This document shows positions 1 to 8,222 of a stretch of DNA of 64,000 nucleotides, in pieces. The DNA is from Pseudomonas kermanshahensis (GTDB lineage: Bacteria > Pseudomonadota > Gammaproteobacteria > Pseudomonadales > Pseudomonadaceae), in contig NZ_JABWRY020000001.1 in NCBI RefSeq assembly GCF_014269205.2, positions 1,116,001-1,180,000 on the forward strand. Direction: 5' to 3'. Each line of letters starts with the position of its first letter. Position 1 is the stretch's first letter. Position numbers and translations under genes: made by a program. Under the pieces are notes generated by a model. The model was not told where the DNA came from, did not search any database, and saw only the letters and a program-made list of their open reading frames with translations.

Positions 1-288
1 TCCGTAAATTCGACATACGAACTTGATGTTGTCGCGCCCCGTCATGCTGCCTTGGAAGCCGCCCGTCAAACCAACAGGCCATGAAATGCTTCGGTCGGTG
101 GCAATCGTGCCGGAGTCCGGAACATCGGCACCACCCAGCAACCGCATGAGAGTGGATTTGCCTGCCCCATTTCGGCCTATGAGACCAATGTTCTTTCCGG
201 GCGGTATCGCCAGCGATAGGTTGCGAAAGACATACCGGCGCCCTTTAGGGGTGAGGTAAGACTTAGTGACGTTTCTGAGTTCGAACAC
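1..288 (-). CDS. Polysaccharide ABC exporter ATPase, KpsT/Wzt type (partial, runs off window)
   Basis: Only the first 96 residues are in the window; the C-terminus lies beyond position 1. A beta-strand start (VFELRNVTKSY) leads to a Walker A motif GRNGAGKS at residues 38-45 and then LRR-like LMRLLGGADVPDSG and a Q-loop-like GGFQGSMTGRDN, the arrangement of ATPases that power export of capsule or O-antigen. A GTG start at 288 is chosen because an in-frame stop lies just upstream and no ATG is available. It begins 14 bp after the stop of the permease gene, so the two form one operon read leftwards, and more polysaccharide genes would be expected beyond the window edge. Whether capsule or O-antigen is exported cannot be told from this fragment. 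Confidence 0.88.
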   Translation of the reverse strand, partial: MFELRNVTKSYLTPKGRRYVFRNLSLAIPPGKNIGLIGRNGAGKSTLMRLLGGADVPDSGTIATDRSISWPVGLTGGFQGSMTGRDNIKFVCRIYG

Positions 289-301
289 GTTTGGCCTGTA
301 C

Positions 302-1093
302 TTAACCGTTCTTGGTGGAAATCAGATGCATCCTGCGGGCGCGGTACGCACCAAGGGACAGGAACAGCAATACCAGGGTGAAGGTAAACACATAGGTCAC
401 GGAGACGCCGTCGACCGGGGTGTAGTGTGGCAGCACTTCTGCACGGATTAGCTCAAGGATGTGCAGGAAAGGGTTCAGCAGTAACACCGGCATCATAGTC
501 TGTGGCAGGTACGATGCAGGGATCAGTACGCCGGAGATAAAGTACAGAGGGAAGAACGCCATGCGAATGACGATCTTAAGGCTGGGCAAGGCGTGGGTGA
601 CCAAAGCTAGGAACATCCCCAAGCCGAAGGCGAACAGCAAACCCAAAAGCAATGTAAAGACCCACTCCAATGGACTATGGATTGACATGTCGAATCCAAA
701 CCAGGCAAAGCCAAAAACCAGGAGAGCGTAAACTGTGGCCGCAATGCAGGTCTCGACAATGACCCGTGCAACATAGGTATCCAGTGGTTTGATCTGTTTG
801 TAGCCAAACAGTGATCGGTTCTCTCGAAGGCTGTCCATGAGCCGTAGGGCAGTATTTCGGTAGAGTAGGAAGGGCGCCATGCCGACTAAAATGAACACCG
901 GGTATTCGACACCAGATACGGTGCGGCCTCGTAGCATTGCAAAGAGCAAGGAAAAAAGAAGGAGGTGAACCAGGGGTTCTAACAGCATCCACACGGCCCC
1001 GAGACGGCTGTCGCCGACGCGTGCGCGCGCTTCACGTAAAACGAGTGCGAAAATAACTGATTTCTGGATTTGTAGACAGGAACGAGGCTTCAA
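302..1093 (-). CDS. Polysaccharide ABC exporter permease, KpsM/Wzm (ABC-2) type
   Basis: A 263-residue membrane protein with about six hydrophobic segments and an amphipathic N-terminal stretch (SVIFALVLREARAR) followed by LGAVWMLLEPL, the classic entry of ABC-2 permeases that export capsule or O-antigen. The loop NRSLFGYKQIKPLD and the late segment ISGVLIPASYLP are also typical of KpsM relatives. Length matches the family (about 260). The start is a TTG at 1093; no ATG lies upstream in frame before the homologous region, and no strong ribosome binding site is visible, so the start is the least certain part. It is followed 14 bp later by its partner ATPase. Substrate unknown. Confidence 0.9.
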   Translation of the reverse strand: MKPRSCLQIQKSVIFALVLREARARVGDSRLGAVWMLLEPLVHLLLFSLLFAMLRGRTVSGVEYPVFILVGMAPFLLYRNTALRLMDSLRENRSLFGYKQIKPLDTYVARVIVETCIAATVYALLVFGFAWFGFDMSIHSPLEWVFTLLLGLLFAFGLGMFLALVTHALPSLKIVIRMAFFPLYFISGVLIPASYLPQTMMPVLLLNPFLHILELIRAEVLPHYTPVDGVSVTYVFTFTLVLLFLSLGAYRARRMHLISTKNG

Positions 1094-1735
1094 GATGGCG
1101 ACCGCAAAGCAAAGCAGCGCGCCTAGGCACGCCGGAATTCATCTTCACGAAAGGCCCGATTCCCGTGGCGGGTAGGCTGGGGATATCCCGGATACTTCCA
1201 TGTTCTAAGGTGCGCGAGGTTAATTCGATGAGACGCAAGCGTCAAGAAAATTGAGCGAAATTGCAATCATTCGCCGGCTCCGTGCACTCCATCTGCCACG
1301 ATGTCGCTTCAGTCAGCTCTCAACACATCGGACGAGTTTGCTGCAAGATCCGTATGTCAGCAGAGTTGCAAAAAACCGGTTTGTGTCAGGTGGGAGGATT
1401 GCTGGCGGGGTGATGTCAATATGATGCCAGCCCCCCCTTATCTGTCTGACTGTAATTTACCCATCTTGGTTATAGAATTCAGTTGCTTACGAGTAGGTTG
1501 TCTAGGGCTTGCCTGATTGGTTTGCGTGCATCAAATCAGTCAGGCTTGATTGGGGTGCGAGACCTACCGGATCGGTACCGATAGGCGCATAAGGATTTTT
1601 AGGGATGGGTGCCAAGCTTACAATTTATCCCGCCAGCCATTCCCCTAGCGAGCACAGTGCCTATAATGCCCGCCGAAATTGGCAGCAGCTGGCTGTTGTT
1701 CATGGACAGATTATGCATCAAGGAAATCATTCGCA
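1094..1735. other. Intergenic region between the exporter operon and pgi
   Basis: About 640 bp with no convincing gene on either strand; the short open frames lack ribosome binding sites and recognisable composition. It should hold the divergent promoters of the exporter operon (leftward) and of pgi (rightward). Visible structure: an imperfect dyad at about 1511-1550 (GCCTGATT facing AATCAGTCAGGC) and a perfect 12-bp palindrome ATCGGTACCGAT at 1571-1582. The segment is AT-richer than the surrounding genes, as is common upstream of surface-polysaccharide loci. Confidence 0.6.
1662..1667 (+). promoter_or_regulatory. Candidate -10 box of pgi promoter
   Basis: A perfect TATAAT lies 69 bp upstream of the pgi start codon. 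No good TTGACA-like -35 sits 16-18 bp before it (the region reads ATTCCC), so the promoter would be weak or activator-dependent. The call rests on the -10 match and its position only. Confidence 0.4.
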
Positions 1736-3400
1736 ATGCCGTACTACCGTAACCCCCGTGATGTGACGGCCCTCCCTGCCTGGCAGGCGCTTCAGCACCA
1801 CCGTGAGGCCATGCAGAACTTCAGCATGCGCGAAGCCTTCGCCGCCGATGCCAAGCGTTTTGATCAGTTCTCCCTGAGCAGCTGCGGCCTGTTCCTCGAC
1901 TACTCGAAAAACCTGATCACCGAGCAAAGCCGCGACCTGCTGGTGAACCTGGCCAACGAAGTCGGCCTGCAGGATGCGATCAAGTCGATGTTCAGCGGCG
2001 AGATCATCAACGCCTCCGAAGGCCGTCCGGTGCTGCACACCGCCCTGCGCCGCCCGGTGGGCGACAAGCTCAGCGTCAACGGCGTCAACGTGATGCCGGA
2101 AGTGCACAAAGTGCTTAACCAGATCACCGAACTGGTCGGACGCATTCATAACGGTCTGTGGCGCGGTTACAGCGAAAAGCCGATCACCGACGTGGTCAAC
2201 ATCGGTATCGGCGGTTCGTTCCTCGGCCCTGAACTGGTCTCCGAAGCGCTGCTGCCCTACGCACAACGGGGCGTACGCTGCCATTACTTGGCGAACATTG
2301 ACGGCAGTGAGTTCCACGAACTGTCGGCCAACCTGCGCGCCGAAACCACCCTGTTCATTGTCTCGTCGAAGTCGTTCAACACGTTAGAGACGTTGAAGAA
2401 CGCCATGGCTGCGCGCACCTGGTACTTGGCCCATGGCGGGGCGGAATCCGAGTTGTACCGGCACTTCATTGCCGTCTCCAGCAACAAGGCTGCCGCCGTC
2501 GCCTTCGGTATCCGTGAAGAGAACATCTTCCCGATGTGGGACTGGGTCGGTGGGCGCTATTCGCTGTGGTCGGCCATTGGCCTGCCGATCGCCTTGGCCA
2601 TCGGTACCGCCAACTTCAAGGAGCTGTTGTCTGGTGCCTACACCATGGACCAGCACTTCCAGACCGCGCCGTTCGATCAGAACATGCCGGTGCTGCTGGC
2701 CCTGCTGGGCGTGTGGTATGGCAACTTCTGGGGCGCCCGCAGCCATGCGATCCTGCCGTATGACCACTACCTGCGAAACATCACCAAGCATTTGCAACAG
2801 CTGGACATGGAGTCCAATGGCAAGAGCGTCCTGCAGGATGGAACGCCGGTGAAGACCGAAACCGGCCCGGTGATCTGGGGCGGCGTTGGCTGCAACGGGC
2901 AACATGCTTATCACCAGCTCTTGCACCAGGGCACCCACCTTATCCCTGCTGACTTCATCGTACCGGTAGTGAGTTTCAACCCAGTGGTTGACCATCATCA
3001 ATGGCTGTACGCCAACTGCCTTTCGCAGAGTCAGGCGTTGATGCTGGGCAAGACCCGCGATGAGGCAGAAAGCGAGCTGCGGGAAAAAGGCCTGAATGAA
3101 GCAGATATCGAGAAGCTGGCCCCGCATAAAGTGATTCCGGGTAACCGCCCAAGTAACACCTTGGTTGTCGAACGCATTAACCCGCGCCGTCTTGGTGCAC
3201 TGGTTGCAATGTACGAGCATAAAGTCTTCGTGCAGAGCGTGATCTGGGGTGTGAATGCCTTCGATCAGTGGGGGGTCGAGCTGGGTAAGGAGCTGGGCAA
3301 CGGCGTATACGGGCGTTTAGTCGGGAGTAACGATGAGGCTGCTGAAGATGGCTCAACGCAAGGTCTGATCAATTACTTCCGTGGTCGCCACCGCGGCTGA
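1736..3400 (+). CDS. pgi: Glucose-6-phosphate isomerase
   Basis: Cytoplasmic enzyme interconverting glucose-6-phosphate and fructose-6-phosphate; in pseudomonads it mainly runs toward glucose-6-phosphate for the Entner-Doudoroff cycle and polysaccharide precursors. The 554-residue product has the family signatures: [12 protein letters not shown] (sugar-phosphate loop), [23 protein letters not shown], and the late [15 protein letters not shown] and [18 protein letters not shown]. An open frame continues 19 codons upstream, but ATG 1736 is chosen: AAGGA at 1720-1724 is well placed and the start MPYYRNP matches the usual length. It sits next to polysaccharide export genes and is transcribed away from them. 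A strong stem-loop follows the stop. Confidence 0.98.
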   Translation: MPYYRNPRDVTALPAWQALQHHREAMQNFSMREAFAADAKRFDQFSLSSCGLFLDYSKNLITEQSRDLLVNLANEVGLQDAIKSMFSGEIINASEGRPVLHTALRRPVGDKLSVNGVNVMPEVHKVLNQITELVGRIHNGLWRGYSEKPITDVVNIGIGGSFLGPELVSEALLPYAQRGVRCHYLANIDGSEFHELSANLRAETTLFIVSSKSFNTLETLKNAMAARTWYLAHGGAESELYRHFIAVSSNKAAAVAFGIREENIFPMWDWVGGRYSLWSAIGLPIALAIGTANFKELLSGAYTMDQHFQTAPFDQNMPVLLALLGVWYGNFWGARSHAILPYDHYLRNITKHLQQLDMESNGKSVLQDGTPVKTETGPVIWGGVGCNGQHAYHQLLHQGTHLIPADFIVPVVSFNPVVDHHQWLYANCLSQSQALMLGKTRDEAESELREKGLNEADIEKLAPHKVIPGNRPSNTLVVERINPRRLGALVAMYEHKVFVQSVIWGVNAFDQWGVELGKELGNGVYGRLVGSNDEAAEDGSTQGLINYFRGRHRG

Positions 3401-3427
3401 TTGTTTTTGCCGAGAAGTCATAAACGA

Positions 3428-3469
3428 ATCGCTCGTGCCCATTGCTGAGAAGCAATGGGCACGAGCGAT
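3428..3469 (+). terminator. Perfect 19-bp stem-loop downstream of pgi
   Basis: Arms 3428-3446 and 3451-3469 are exact inverse complements around a GAGA tetraloop, starting 28 bp after the pgi stop. The stem is followed only by TTTACG, not a real T-tract, so it is at best an atypical intrinsic terminator and may instead protect the 3' end of the mRNA. Confidence 0.55.
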
Positions 3470-3838
3470 TTACGAATGCGGCCCCGCAAGTGCGCGCCCT
3501 ATATCTACCCTAGTTAGGTGTCGAGTCTCGCTTTAAGGGGCGAACTACTTTGCTTGCGTTTTTGTAGGAATGTTCACAGTCAGAAGTCCGAATGTAAGTA
3601 TTACCTTAAGGTAATTTTCGTGCAGGTTATAAAATATTTGGATTAAGGCTAGTCATCATGTGAAGTGTGGGGCCATGGCGCTTTATATGGGTATACGAAG
3701 CTCCGCTATTTGCTGTCCCATTTAGTAACGATTCATCGAGCCGCCTGTCTAGTTAGAACAATGGAATACCGCTAGGGTTGATTGCGCAGCCAAAGGAAAG
3801 CTGCTGCTAGATAAGACCAACCCAAGGAGTGATCCCTA
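3470..3838. other. AT-rich intergenic region upstream of the comEA-like gene
   Basis: About 370 bp without a supportable gene. It is clearly lower in GC than its neighbours around 3590-3660. It contains a perfect 16-bp palindrome ATTACCTTAAGGTAAT at 3600-3615 followed by TTTTCG, and a TATAAAAT stretch at about 3629-3636 that could be a -10 box. The promoter of the comEA-like gene should lie here. Confidence 0.5.
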
Positions 3839-4171
3839 ATGCGCAATACCGTTCTGTCCTACCTGCTTCTGCCCCTGTTCGCCAGCCTGTCCTTCTCGGT
3901 CAGCGCCGCCCCCGCCAGCACTACCGCCGTGCAGGAACCAGTGCCAATCGTCACCCACATGGAAGCTCAGACCACCCGCCTAGACCTGAACAAGGCCGAT
4001 GCCCCAACCCTGCAAAAAGAACTGAACGGCATCGGCAAGGCCAAGGCTGAAGCGATCGTCGCCTACCGGGAAGCCAACGGCCCATTCGCGTCGGTGGATG
4101 AGCTGCTGGAGATCAAGGGAATCGGCAATGCGTTGCTGGAGCGTAATCGGGACAAGGTAATGGTGGAGTAA
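3839..4171 (+). CDS. ComEA-family helix-hairpin-helix protein, secreted
   Basis: A 110-residue protein with an N-terminal signal peptide (RNTVLSYLLLPLFASLSFSVSAAPA, residues 2 to about 26) and a C-terminal double helix-hairpin-helix domain: LDLNKADAPTLQKELNGIGKAKAEAIVAYRE, then VDELLEIKGIGNALLERNRD. This is the periplasmic DNA-binding fold of ComEA, which in transformable bacteria pulls DNA across the outer membrane; many pseudomonads carry this short soluble form without a known competence role. ATG 3839 follows AAGGAG at 3824-3829. It is monocistronic; a different-frame ORF starting at 3829 is a shadow. Confidence 0.9.
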   Translation: MRNTVLSYLLLPLFASLSFSVSAAPASTTAVQEPVPIVTHMEAQTTRLDLNKADAPTLQKELNGIGKAKAEAIVAYREANGPFASVDELLEIKGIGNALLERNRDKVMVE

Positions 4172-4289
4172 TCAGCAGTCGGGCTGGGCAGGCGATGCTT
4201 GGCTCAGCCCATTTATGGACGTATGCATCACTTGACCATGGAGAGGTATAGGTAAAGCCAGCTGGAACTCGAGCGAAGAGTGTGTTGGA

Positions 4290-4317
4290 TTCTTCGCGGG
4301 CAAGCCCGCTCCCACAA
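4290..4317. repeat. Single REP element
   Basis: TTCTTCGCGGGCAAGCCCGC followed by TCCCACAA matches the REP sequence found throughout the window, here as one unit rather than a facing pair. It lies between comEA and the convergent DUF2897-type gene. Confidence 0.8.
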
Positions 4318-4424
4318 GTCCAGCTGCCACAGGTTGAGAGGGGGCGGACTAAGGCCTTTGCAGTTGGCATGACAGCGACGTCGAATGGACGTTGCTGTCT
4401 TCTACAGGGAATGGGGCAGGGGGT

Positions 4425-4592
4425 TTAGCGGTCCTGCGCATCCTTCGCATCAGCCTCAGCATTGCGCTCATGCACCTTGCGCAGTTGCTCATCCGTCAAC
4501 GGCAGTTTTTTCGCCGTATCTCGCAGCATCATCAAGCCGCCGACAATCGAGCCGAGGGCTATGATGAGTATCAGCCAGGCATACCAGGGCAT
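4425..4592 (-). CDS. DUF2897-type small membrane protein, 55 aa
   Basis: Reading the minus strand gives a 55-residue product: one N-terminal membrane helix (WYAWLILIIALGSIVGGLMM, about residues 3-22) followed by a charged tail with LRDTAKKLPLTDEQLRKV and an Asp/Ala-rich end. This layout matches the small DUF2897 proteins common in Pseudomonas; function unknown. ATG at 4592 is preceded by AAAGGAGA about 7 bp away, a strong ribosome binding site that supports translation. It is convergent with comEA and divergent from pyrF. Confidence 0.78.
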   Translation of the reverse strand: MPWYAWLILIIALGSIVGGLMMLRDTAKKLPLTDEQLRKVHERNAEADAKDAQDR

Positions 4593-4774
4593 TGTCGTTC
4601 TCCTTTGATCATCATGGGGCGGCGCTTGTATGAAATTTGAGCAATTGCCGGTTCCTTTGGTTCAATTATAGAAGTCAGGCCTTGCAGGGCCAATTCCGTG
4701 ACCCGCGGCCCCCAAAGCCTGCGTCACTTCGTTTACAATGCGCGCCGTTTTCGACTTGCCAAGAGACCCTGACC

Positions 4775-5476
4775 ATGTCCGCCTGCCAGACGCCCCTGAT
4801 CGTCGCCCTCGACTTCCCTACCCGTGAGGCCGCTCTGAAGCTGGCTGACCAGCTTGACCCTGCGCTGTGCCGGGTAAAGGTTGGCAAGGAGCTGTTCACC
4901 AGCAGTGCCTCGGGCATCGTCGAAACCTTGTGTGCCAAGGGCTTCGAAGTATTCCTCGACCTCAAGTTCCATGACATCCCCAACACCACGGCCATGGCCG
5001 TCAAGGCTGCCGCCGAGATGGGCGTGTGGATGGTCAATGTGCATTGCTCCGGTGGCCTGCGCATGATGTCGGCCTGCCGTGAAGTGCTGGCCAAGCGCAG
5101 CGGCCCGCAGCCGTTGCTGATTGGCGTGACCGTGCTGACCAGCATGGAGCGTGAAGACCTGGCGGGTATCGGCCTGGATGTTGACCCGCAAGAACAAGTG
5201 CTGCGCCTGGCGGCCTTGGCCGAGAAGGCGGGCATGGACGGGCTAGTGTGCTCGGCGCTGGAGGCAACGGCACTGAAGGCTGCGCACCCTTCGCTGCAAC
5301 TGGTGACCCCGGGTATTCGCCCGGCAGGTAGCGCTCAGGATGACCAACGCCGCATTTTGACCCCGCGTCAGGCGCTGGATGCTGGCTCGGATTACTTGGT
5401 GATCGGGCGGCCGATCAGCCAGGCGGCGGACCCGGCACAGGCTTTGGCTGCGGTTGTAGCTGAAATTCGCGGGTAA
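4775..5476 (+). CDS. pyrF: Orotidine 5'-phosphate decarboxylase
   Basis: Last step of UMP synthesis: decarboxylation of OMP in the cytoplasm. The 233-residue TIM barrel shows the active-site motif [10 protein letters not shown] (residues 62-71, with Asp62, Lys64 and Asp67), the early ALDFPT and the phosphate-binding VTPGIRP and DYLVIGRPI near the C-terminus. The open frame extends 46 codons upstream, but ATG 4775 gives the usual length and start ([13 protein letters not shown]). A TACAAT hexamer at 4734-4739 is a possible -10. It is a single-gene unit, followed by a large palindromic repeat. Confidence 0.98.
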   Translation: MSACQTPLIVALDFPTREAALKLADQLDPALCRVKVGKELFTSSASGIVETLCAKGFEVFLDLKFHDIPNTTAMAVKAAAEMGVWMVNVHCSGGLRMMSACREVLAKRSGPQPLLIGVTVLTSMEREDLAGIGLDVDPQEQVLRLAALAEKAGMDGLVCSALEATALKAAHPSLQLVTPGIRPAGSAQDDQRRILTPRQALDAGSDYLVIGRPISQAADPAQALAAVVAEIRG

Positions 5477-5539
5477 GGGGTAAGGGGCAGGGTTGCGTTT
5501 GCGTTTGCGTCGGTAGGGGTTCGCCACAGCAGTTTTGGT

Positions 5540-5754
5540 GCCTGTGAGATCGAGCGCCGCCCGCGCGGCGCATCGCGAGCAACGCTCGCTCCTACGTTTG
5601 TTTCGGGCCAGTTATTCCTGGGGAAAACGGGCGCGAACGCCTTGTTTATTCGACGCGATATCGCGCCATGCGCCAAGGCGGTCGCGCGCGCCTGCTACAG
5701 GCGTTATTCGCCAAAAACAAACGTAGCGATGCGCCGCGCGGGCGGCGCTCGATT
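5540..5754 (+). repeat. Long nested palindromic element, copy 1
   Basis: A roughly 215-bp element with facing outer arms built on GAGCGCCGCCCGCGCGGCGC at 5548-5575 and its complement at 5728-5754, plus internal shorter dyads and the CGCGATATCGCG core. Its whole interior reads as the reverse complement of the copy at 7042-7276, so the two are one family in opposite orientation. This copy is degenerate: the right arm lacks the GGAGCGAGCGTTGCTCG segment present in copy 2. No coding capacity that looks real. Confidence 0.85.
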
Positions 5755-5806
5755 TACGCCCCGATACAACAATCGAGACAGGCACTGAAATCCAGGGCCT
5801 ACGCTG

Positions 5807-6808
5807 TCAGACCTTCAACACCAACTTGCCAAAATTCTCGCCGCTGAACAGCTTGAGCAGCGTCTCTGGGAAGGTCTCCAACCCTTCCACCACATCTTCC
5901 TTACTCTTCACTTTGCCAGCGGCCAGCCAGCCGGCGATTTCCTGCGCGGCTTTGCCGTAATCCTTGGCATGGTCAAACACCACAAAGCCTTCCATGCGCG
6001 CGCGGTTCACCAGCAGCGACAGGTAGTTGGCCGGGCCTTTGACGGCTTCTTTGTTGTTGTACTGGCTGATGGCGCCGCAGATGACGATGCGGGCCTTGAG
6101 GTTGATGCGGGTGAGCACGGCATCGAGGATCTCGCCGCCAACGTTGTCAAAGTACACGTCTACCCCTTTCGGGCATTCGCGCTTGAGGCCGGCCAGTACG
6201 TCTTCGGCCTTGTAGTCGATGACGCCGTCGAAGCCGAGTTCGTCCTTGAGGTATTGGCATTTTTCGGCGCCGCCGGCGATGCCGACCACATGGCAGCCTT
6301 TGAGCTTGGCGATCTGCCCGACGATGCTGCCGACTGCGCCGGCGGCGCCGGAGATGACCACGGTGTCACCGGTTTTGGGTTGGCCGACTTCGAGCAGGGC
6401 GAAGTAGGCGGTCATGCCGGTCATGCCCAGGGCCGAGAGGTAGCGGGGCAGGGGGGCGAGGCTGGGGTCGATTTTGTGCAGGCCTTGGGGCTCGCCGGTG
6501 AAGTAGTCCTGCACGCCGAGCGGGCCGCTGACGTGGTCGCCGGGTTTGTAGTCGGGGTGGTTGGAGGCCACCACTTCGCCGACGCCGAGGGCGCGCATCA
6601 CTTGGCCGAGGGCCACCGGGGGGATATAGGACTTGCCTTCGTTCATCCAGCCGCGCATGGCGGGGTCGAGGGACAGGTACAGGTTGCGCACCAGAATCTG
6701 GCCTTCGCCGGGCTGTTCGGCAGGTACTGCCTCGAAGCTGAAGTCGTCACGGCGCACGGCGCCGACCGGGCGTTTGGCGAGCAGGAAGCGGCGGTTGGTC
6801 TGGGTCAT
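5807..6808 (-). CDS. NADP-dependent oxidoreductase, MDR superfamily (CurA/leukotriene B4 dehydrogenase-like)
   Basis: A 333-residue zinc-free medium-chain reductase. It starts with the family's RRFLLAKRPVG, has LYLSLDPAMRGWM, then the MTGMTAYFALLEVG segment, and a Rossmann nucleotide loop SGAAGAVGSIVGQIAKLKG (about residues 150-168). The late DVYFDNVGG and ARIVICGAISQYN are typical of double-bond reductases acting on enones such as curcumin, so reduction of alpha,beta-unsaturated ketones with NADPH is the likely reaction; the true substrate is unknown. ATG 6808 has CAAGGA upstream. The gene stands alone between two inverted copies of a large palindromic element. Confidence 0.93.
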   Translation of the reverse strand: MTQTNRRFLLAKRPVGAVRRDDFSFEAVPAEQPGEGQILVRNLYLSLDPAMRGWMNEGKSYIPPVALGQVMRALGVGEVVASNHPDYKPGDHVSGPLGVQDYFTGEPQGLHKIDPSLAPLPRYLSALGMTGMTAYFALLEVGQPKTGDTVVISGAAGAVGSIVGQIAKLKGCHVVGIAGGAEKCQYLKDELGFDGVIDYKAEDVLAGLKRECPKGVDVYFDNVGGEILDAVLTRINLKARIVICGAISQYNNKEAVKGPANYLSLLVNRARMEGFVVFDHAKDYGKAAQEIAGWLAAGKVKSKEDVVEGLETFPETLLKLFSGENFGKLVLKV

Positions 6809-7041
6809 GGCGGGTCCTTGTGGGCAGTTGATCGGTGTAAGGGCAATTTACCTTGCTGATGCAGGTTGTAGCGCAAAATCACTGGTAGGCATGGTAGCTC
6901 AACCGTGGGTGTGATGATGCTGCACGGGGGGGAAGGGGGTGACTATGCTCTGGGGCAGCGGGTGGGTGATGGTTGGTGGGTGTTTGGCGCGGCATTGGGT
7001 AATGGCCGGCAGGTGTTCGGCGGAAGATGTTTGGTGGCCGG
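6809..7041. other. Non-coding stretch upstream of the oxidoreductase
   Basis: About 230 bp holding the leader of the oxidoreductase gene and a G-rich, repetitive stretch (GGGTGGGTGATGGTTGGTGG and relatives around 6959-6985). I see no gene or clear promoter. It joins the palindromic element at 7042. Confidence 0.4.
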
Positions 7042-7276
7042 GAGATCGAGCGCCGCCCGCGCGGCGCATCGCGAGCAACGCTCGCTCCTACGTTTGTTTT
7101 TGGCCAGTAACGCCTGTGACAGGCGCGCGCGACCGCCTTTGGTGCATGGCGCGATATCGCGTCGAACAAACAAGGCGGTCGCGCGCGTTTGCCCCAGGAA
7201 TAACTGGCCCGAAACAAACGTAGGAGCGAGCGTTGCTCGCGATGCGCCGCGCGGGCGGCGCTCGATCTCACAGGCG
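7042..7276 (-). repeat. Long nested palindromic element, copy 2
   Basis: Outer arms 7042-7099 and 7212-7269 are perfect 58-bp inverse complements. Inside are a second dyad, CGCGCGCGACCGCCTT at 7124-7139 facing 7172-7187, and a central 12-bp palindrome CGCGATATCGCG at 7150-7161. The element could fold into a single hairpin of more than 220 nt or a cruciform. It is the inverted, better-preserved relative of the copy at 5540-5754. The flank GGCGCC after the right arm also recurs in the short version at 42802-42851. Confidence 0.9.
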
Positions 7277-7344
7277 CCGCCCCCCTCCAGCCCCGCACCT
7301 AGCGGCCCTGATGCAATCCCCCAAAAAACAACCAGGAGCAAACG

Positions 7345-8106
7345 ATGAGCATGACCTTTTCCGGCCAGGTAGCCCTGGTCACCGGTGGCGCCGCAGGTAT
7401 CGGCCGGGCAACGGCGCTGGCCTTCGCCCGTGAAGGCTTGAAGGTGGTGGTGGCCGACCTCGACCCAGTCGGCGGTGAGGCCACGGTGGCGTTGATTCAC
7501 GAGGCGGGCGGTGATGCGATGTTCATCGCCTGCGATGTCACCCGGGAAGCGGATGTGCGCCAGCTGCATGAGCAGCTCATCGCCGCCTATGGCCGCTTGG
7601 ACTATGCCTACAACAATGCCGGTATCGAGATCGAGCAGGGCCGCTTGGCCGAGGGCAGCGAGGCGCAGTTCGACGCCATCATGGGCGTCAACGTCAAAGG
7701 GGTGTGGCTGTGCATGAAGTATCAGTTGCCATTGCTGCTGGCCCAGGGCGGTGGGGCGATCGTCAATACTGCGTCGGTGGCGGGGCTGGGGGCGGCGCCG
7801 AAGATGAGCATCTACAGTGCCTCCAAGCACGCGGTCATCGGCCTGACCAAGTCAGCGGCCATCGAGTATGCGAAGAAGGGCATCCGGGTTAACGCGGTGT
7901 GCCCGGCGGTGATCGATACTGACATGTTCCGCCGTGCCTATGAAGCGGACCCGCGCAAGGCGGAATTCGCGGCGGCGATGCACCCGGTGGGGCGCATCGG
8001 CAAGGTGGAGGAGATTGCCAGCGCGGTGCTGTACCTGTGCAGCGATGGGGCAGCCTTCACCACGGGGCACAGCCTGACAGTGGATGGCGGGGCTACGGCG
8101 ATCTGA
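7345..8106 (+). CDS. Short-chain dehydrogenase/reductase
   Basis: A 253-residue classical SDR. The N-terminal nucleotide loop is TGGAAGIG (residues 14-21), followed by DLDP after strand 2, which suggests NAD preference, then NNAG, catalytic Ser in NTASVAG, and YSASK with catalytic Tyr and Lys. The C-terminus SLTVDGGATAI is typical. Substrate cannot be assigned; relatives oxidise diverse alcohols or reduce ketones in the cytoplasm. ATG 7345 follows CAGGAG. It is monocistronic, starting just after a palindromic element and ending before a REP-like repeat. Confidence 0.92.
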   Translation: MSMTFSGQVALVTGGAAGIGRATALAFAREGLKVVVADLDPVGGEATVALIHEAGGDAMFIACDVTREADVRQLHEQLIAAYGRLDYAYNNAGIEIEQGRLAEGSEAQFDAIMGVNVKGVWLCMKYQLPLLLAQGGGAIVNTASVAGLGAAPKMSIYSASKHAVIGLTKSAAIEYAKKGIRVNAVCPAVIDTDMFRRAYEADPRKAEFAAAMHPVGRIGKVEEIASAVLYLCSDGAAFTTGHSLTVDGGATAI

Positions 8107-8130
8107 CAAGTCCGGGGCATGTGACCTTTT

Positions 8131-8218
8131 TGTAGGAGCGGCCCCACGATTTCAGCGTTTTGGCACAGGATGCTGGGGCCGCTCCGCGGCCCTTTCGCGA
8201 CGCAAGGCCGCTCCTACA
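8131..8218. repeat. REP pair between convergent SDR and MFS genes
   Basis: TGTAGGAGCGGCC at the left faces GGCCGCTCCTACA at the right, with a second inner GGGGCC/GGCCGC dyad. It starts 25 bp after the SDR stop and ends just before the MFS stop, so it probably acts as a shared terminator or mRNA-end structure. Confidence 0.8.
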
Positions 8219-8222
8219 AGGG

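Noticed and set aside
5540..7276. A composite transposon made of the two inverted palindromes and the oxidoreductase gene
   Set aside because: No transposase, no target duplication at the outer ends, and the two copies are unequally eroded.
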